Positions 14,259 through 15,164 of a stretch of DNA of 15,164 bases are shown here, piece after piece. Made by a program: the position numbers and the translations under genes. This stretch comes from Bacteroidales bacterium UBA1800 (GTDB lineage: Bacteria; Bacteroidota; Bacteroidia; Bacteroidales; VadinHA17), in contig DCFQ01000066.1 of NCBI GenBank assembly GCA_002319915.1, positions 79,703-94,866 of the forward strand, in the 5' to 3' direction. The notes under the pieces were generated by a model. It was not told the DNA's origin and did no database searches. It saw only the letters and a program-made list of their open reading frames with translations. Within the stretch, counting starts at the first letter, position 1; each line of letters begins with the position of its first letter.

Positions 14259-14791
14259 TTAGAAGGGAAGGTTAAGGTACCGTCGGGCTGGTATTTCCAT
14301 TGGAAGGTACAGGAGCCGTATGCAATGCCGCTCCTTATTTCCCCGACAGTACTCACGATCCTGAACTTTGCATAGGTGTCGCTGCCTGTCCTGTAAAGCC
14401 ACACCTGGTACGGCTTCACGGAATCCGCTGTTGCCTCCCACTGCGAAACAGAGGCGCTCGTAAGATTATTGTAGGCTGTTTGCGCATCGCTGTTACTGGA
14501 ATACTCCCCGAATTTGAAAAATGAATCTTTGAAGTTATCGGCCTGAAGCATCAGGCTGCCCACGTTTCCTTCGTTATCGGGCAATGCCAGCAAGGTGATA
14601 TCAGGTCCCGGGCTGGCAAGGGTCGAGACCTGGCTTCCCGTTGAAAAGGAGAAACCCAATGCGTAATATGGACCGGTTCCGAACAATGTCGTTTCTATGG
14701 TTTCAGTTCCGCCCGAATTGGAATTGCCTGATTTGGAGCAACCGCAGACAGTAAGAAAAGCAACTGCGAAGATTATAATTGTCTTTTTCAT
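14255..14791 (-). CDS. Small lipoprotein of unknown function
   Basis: I do not recognise a family. The ATG at 14791 gives 178 aa with a type II signal peptide: MKKTIIIFAVAFLTVCGCSK has a short basic start, a hydrophobic core and a lipobox-like VCGC, with the lipidated cysteine at residue 18 (or 16). A Ser/Gly/Asn-rich tether follows (about 19-30), then a compact domain of about 145 residues with alternating beta-type segments and aromatic residues, ending in FQWKYQPDGTLTFPSK. An open frame runs further upstream to 15160, but that part overlaps pgk in another frame and is not coding. A weak purine-rich aagagg precedes the ATG. The gene is 136 bases after pgk and couples to the LuxE-like gene by a 4-base overlap. 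Localisation is probably the periplasmic face of a membrane or the cell surface. Confidence 0.82.
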   Translation of the reverse strand: MKKTIIIFAVAFLTVCGCSKSGNSNSGGTETIETTLFGTGPYYALGFSFSTGSQVSTLASPGPDITLLALPDNEGNVGSLMLQADNFKDSFFKFGEYSSNSDAQTAYNNLTSASVSQWEATADSVKPYQVWLYRTGSDTYAKFRIVSTVGEIRSGIAYGSCTFQWKYQPDGTLTFPSK

Positions 14792-14867
14792 AGCCTCTTG
14801 TATGGATAACCTGTTTTGGCAGGCTTTGTTCACAAGGACCATTTTCAGCCCCGGTATCTTAACCAGT

Positions 14868-14905
14868 GTGTTACGGAGCCCTGGTTCTGTCGAACTCCGT
14901 AACAC
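14868..14905. repeat. Perfect 11-bp hairpin between pgk and the lipoprotein gene
   Basis: gtgttacggag (14868-14878) pairs perfectly with ctccgtaacac (14895-14905) around a 16-base loop. In the transcript it would lie 22 bases after the pgk stop. No T-tract follows on the minus strand, so it is not a standard terminator. It could attenuate, protect the pgk mRNA end, or be another dispersed palindrome. Confidence 0.65.
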
Positions 14906-14927
14906 CCTGTGGTAAAAACTCTTGATT

Positions 14928-15164
14928 CTATTCTCCCCTGATGGCGACGATGCCCGGGAGCTTTTTACCTTCCATGTATTCGAGCATTGCCCCGCCGCCG
15001 GTCGAGACATAGCTAACTTTGTCGGCCAGCCCGTTCTTGTTGATTGCGGCAACCGAATCCCCGCCTCCGATAAGGCTGTAAGCGCCCTTGGCGGTAGCTT
15101 CGGCGATGGCCTTTGCGATGGCTGTTGTCCCTTTTGAGAACTTCTCCATTTCAAAAACACCCAT
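14928..15164 (-). CDS. pgk: Phosphoglycerate kinase, C-terminal part (cut by window edge)
   Basis: Only the last 78 residues are present; the 5' part lies beyond the right edge, and the Met at the edge is internal (family context GPMGVFE). This glycolytic enzyme transfers phosphate from 1,3-bisphosphoglycerate to ADP in the cytoplasm. The fragment carries the nucleotide-binding domain motifs MGVFEMEKFSKGT, LIGGGDSVAA (31-40) and YVSTGGGAMLEYMEGKKLPG (52-71), ending in IAIRGE-like sequence with a TAG stop. No internal defect is seen. It is the first gene in view of the minus-strand run pgk, lipoprotein, LuxE-like gene; the 136-base gap with a hairpin makes a shared transcript uncertain. Confidence 0.96.
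   Translation of the reverse strand: MGVFEMEKFSKGTTAIAKAIAEATAKGAYSLIGGGDSVAAINKNGLADKVSYVSTGGGAMLEYMEGKKLPGIVAIRGE

Noticed and set aside
14792..15160. Long N-terminal extension of the lipoprotein reading frame
   Set aside because: It overlaps the pgk coding sequence in another frame, has Arg/Ser/Pro-rich shadow composition, and the internal ATG at 14791 begins a textbook lipoprotein signal peptide.

Overview
The window looks like a chromosomal segment of a Bacteroidota (Bacteroidetes) bacterium, probably an anaerobic or facultative member of the Bacteroidales/Marinilabiliales type. The evidence is an Oar-like TonB-dependent receptor, a secreted C1-family (bleomycin-hydrolase-like) peptidase, a B12-dependent ribonucleotide reductase, weak or absent Shine-Dalgarno sequences, and -7 promoter elements of the Bacteroidetes form TAnnTTTG ahead of two genes. 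The assignment below phylum is inference. No rRNA, tRNA, CRISPR array, prophage or transposase gene was found.

Layout. (1) 33-1223 (+): kbl, glycine C-acetyltransferase (threonine/glycine catabolism), tail-to-tail with (2) 1229-3859 (-): nrdJ, class II ribonucleotide reductase, with only 5 bp between the stops. (3) 3860-4724: an 865-bp gene-free island. Its nrdJ-proximal part is AT-rich and probably regulatory. Further in are short tandem repeats, a nested inverted repeat that could fold into a long RNA hairpin, a GC-rich double palindrome that recurs at 13.17 kb, and the terminator of the TonB receptor gene. (4) 4725-8021 (-): a 1098-aa Oar-like TonB-dependent outer-membrane receptor. (5) 8205-9431 (-): waaA/kdtA, Kdo transferase of lipid A biosynthesis. 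(6) 9521-11856 (+): a probable four-gene unit with a membrane histidine kinase of the HisKA_3 type, a NarL/LuxR-type response regulator, a YraN/UPF0102 nuclease-like protein and a MmcQ/YjbR protein, ending in a hairpin. (7) 11947-13137 (+): an exported papain-fold (C1B) peptidase. (8) Convergent to it on the minus strand: the 3' end of pgk (cut by the window edge), a small lipoprotein gene, and a LuxE/acyl-protein-synthetase-like gene whose ATG overlaps the lipoprotein stop in an ATGA junction.

Most genes are housekeeping or envelope functions. No complete novel defence or biosynthetic system is visible. The least explained material is the repeat-rich island at about 4.2-4.65 kb, the short tandem repeats and palindromes that recur in other gaps, and the lipoprotein/LuxE-like gene pair.
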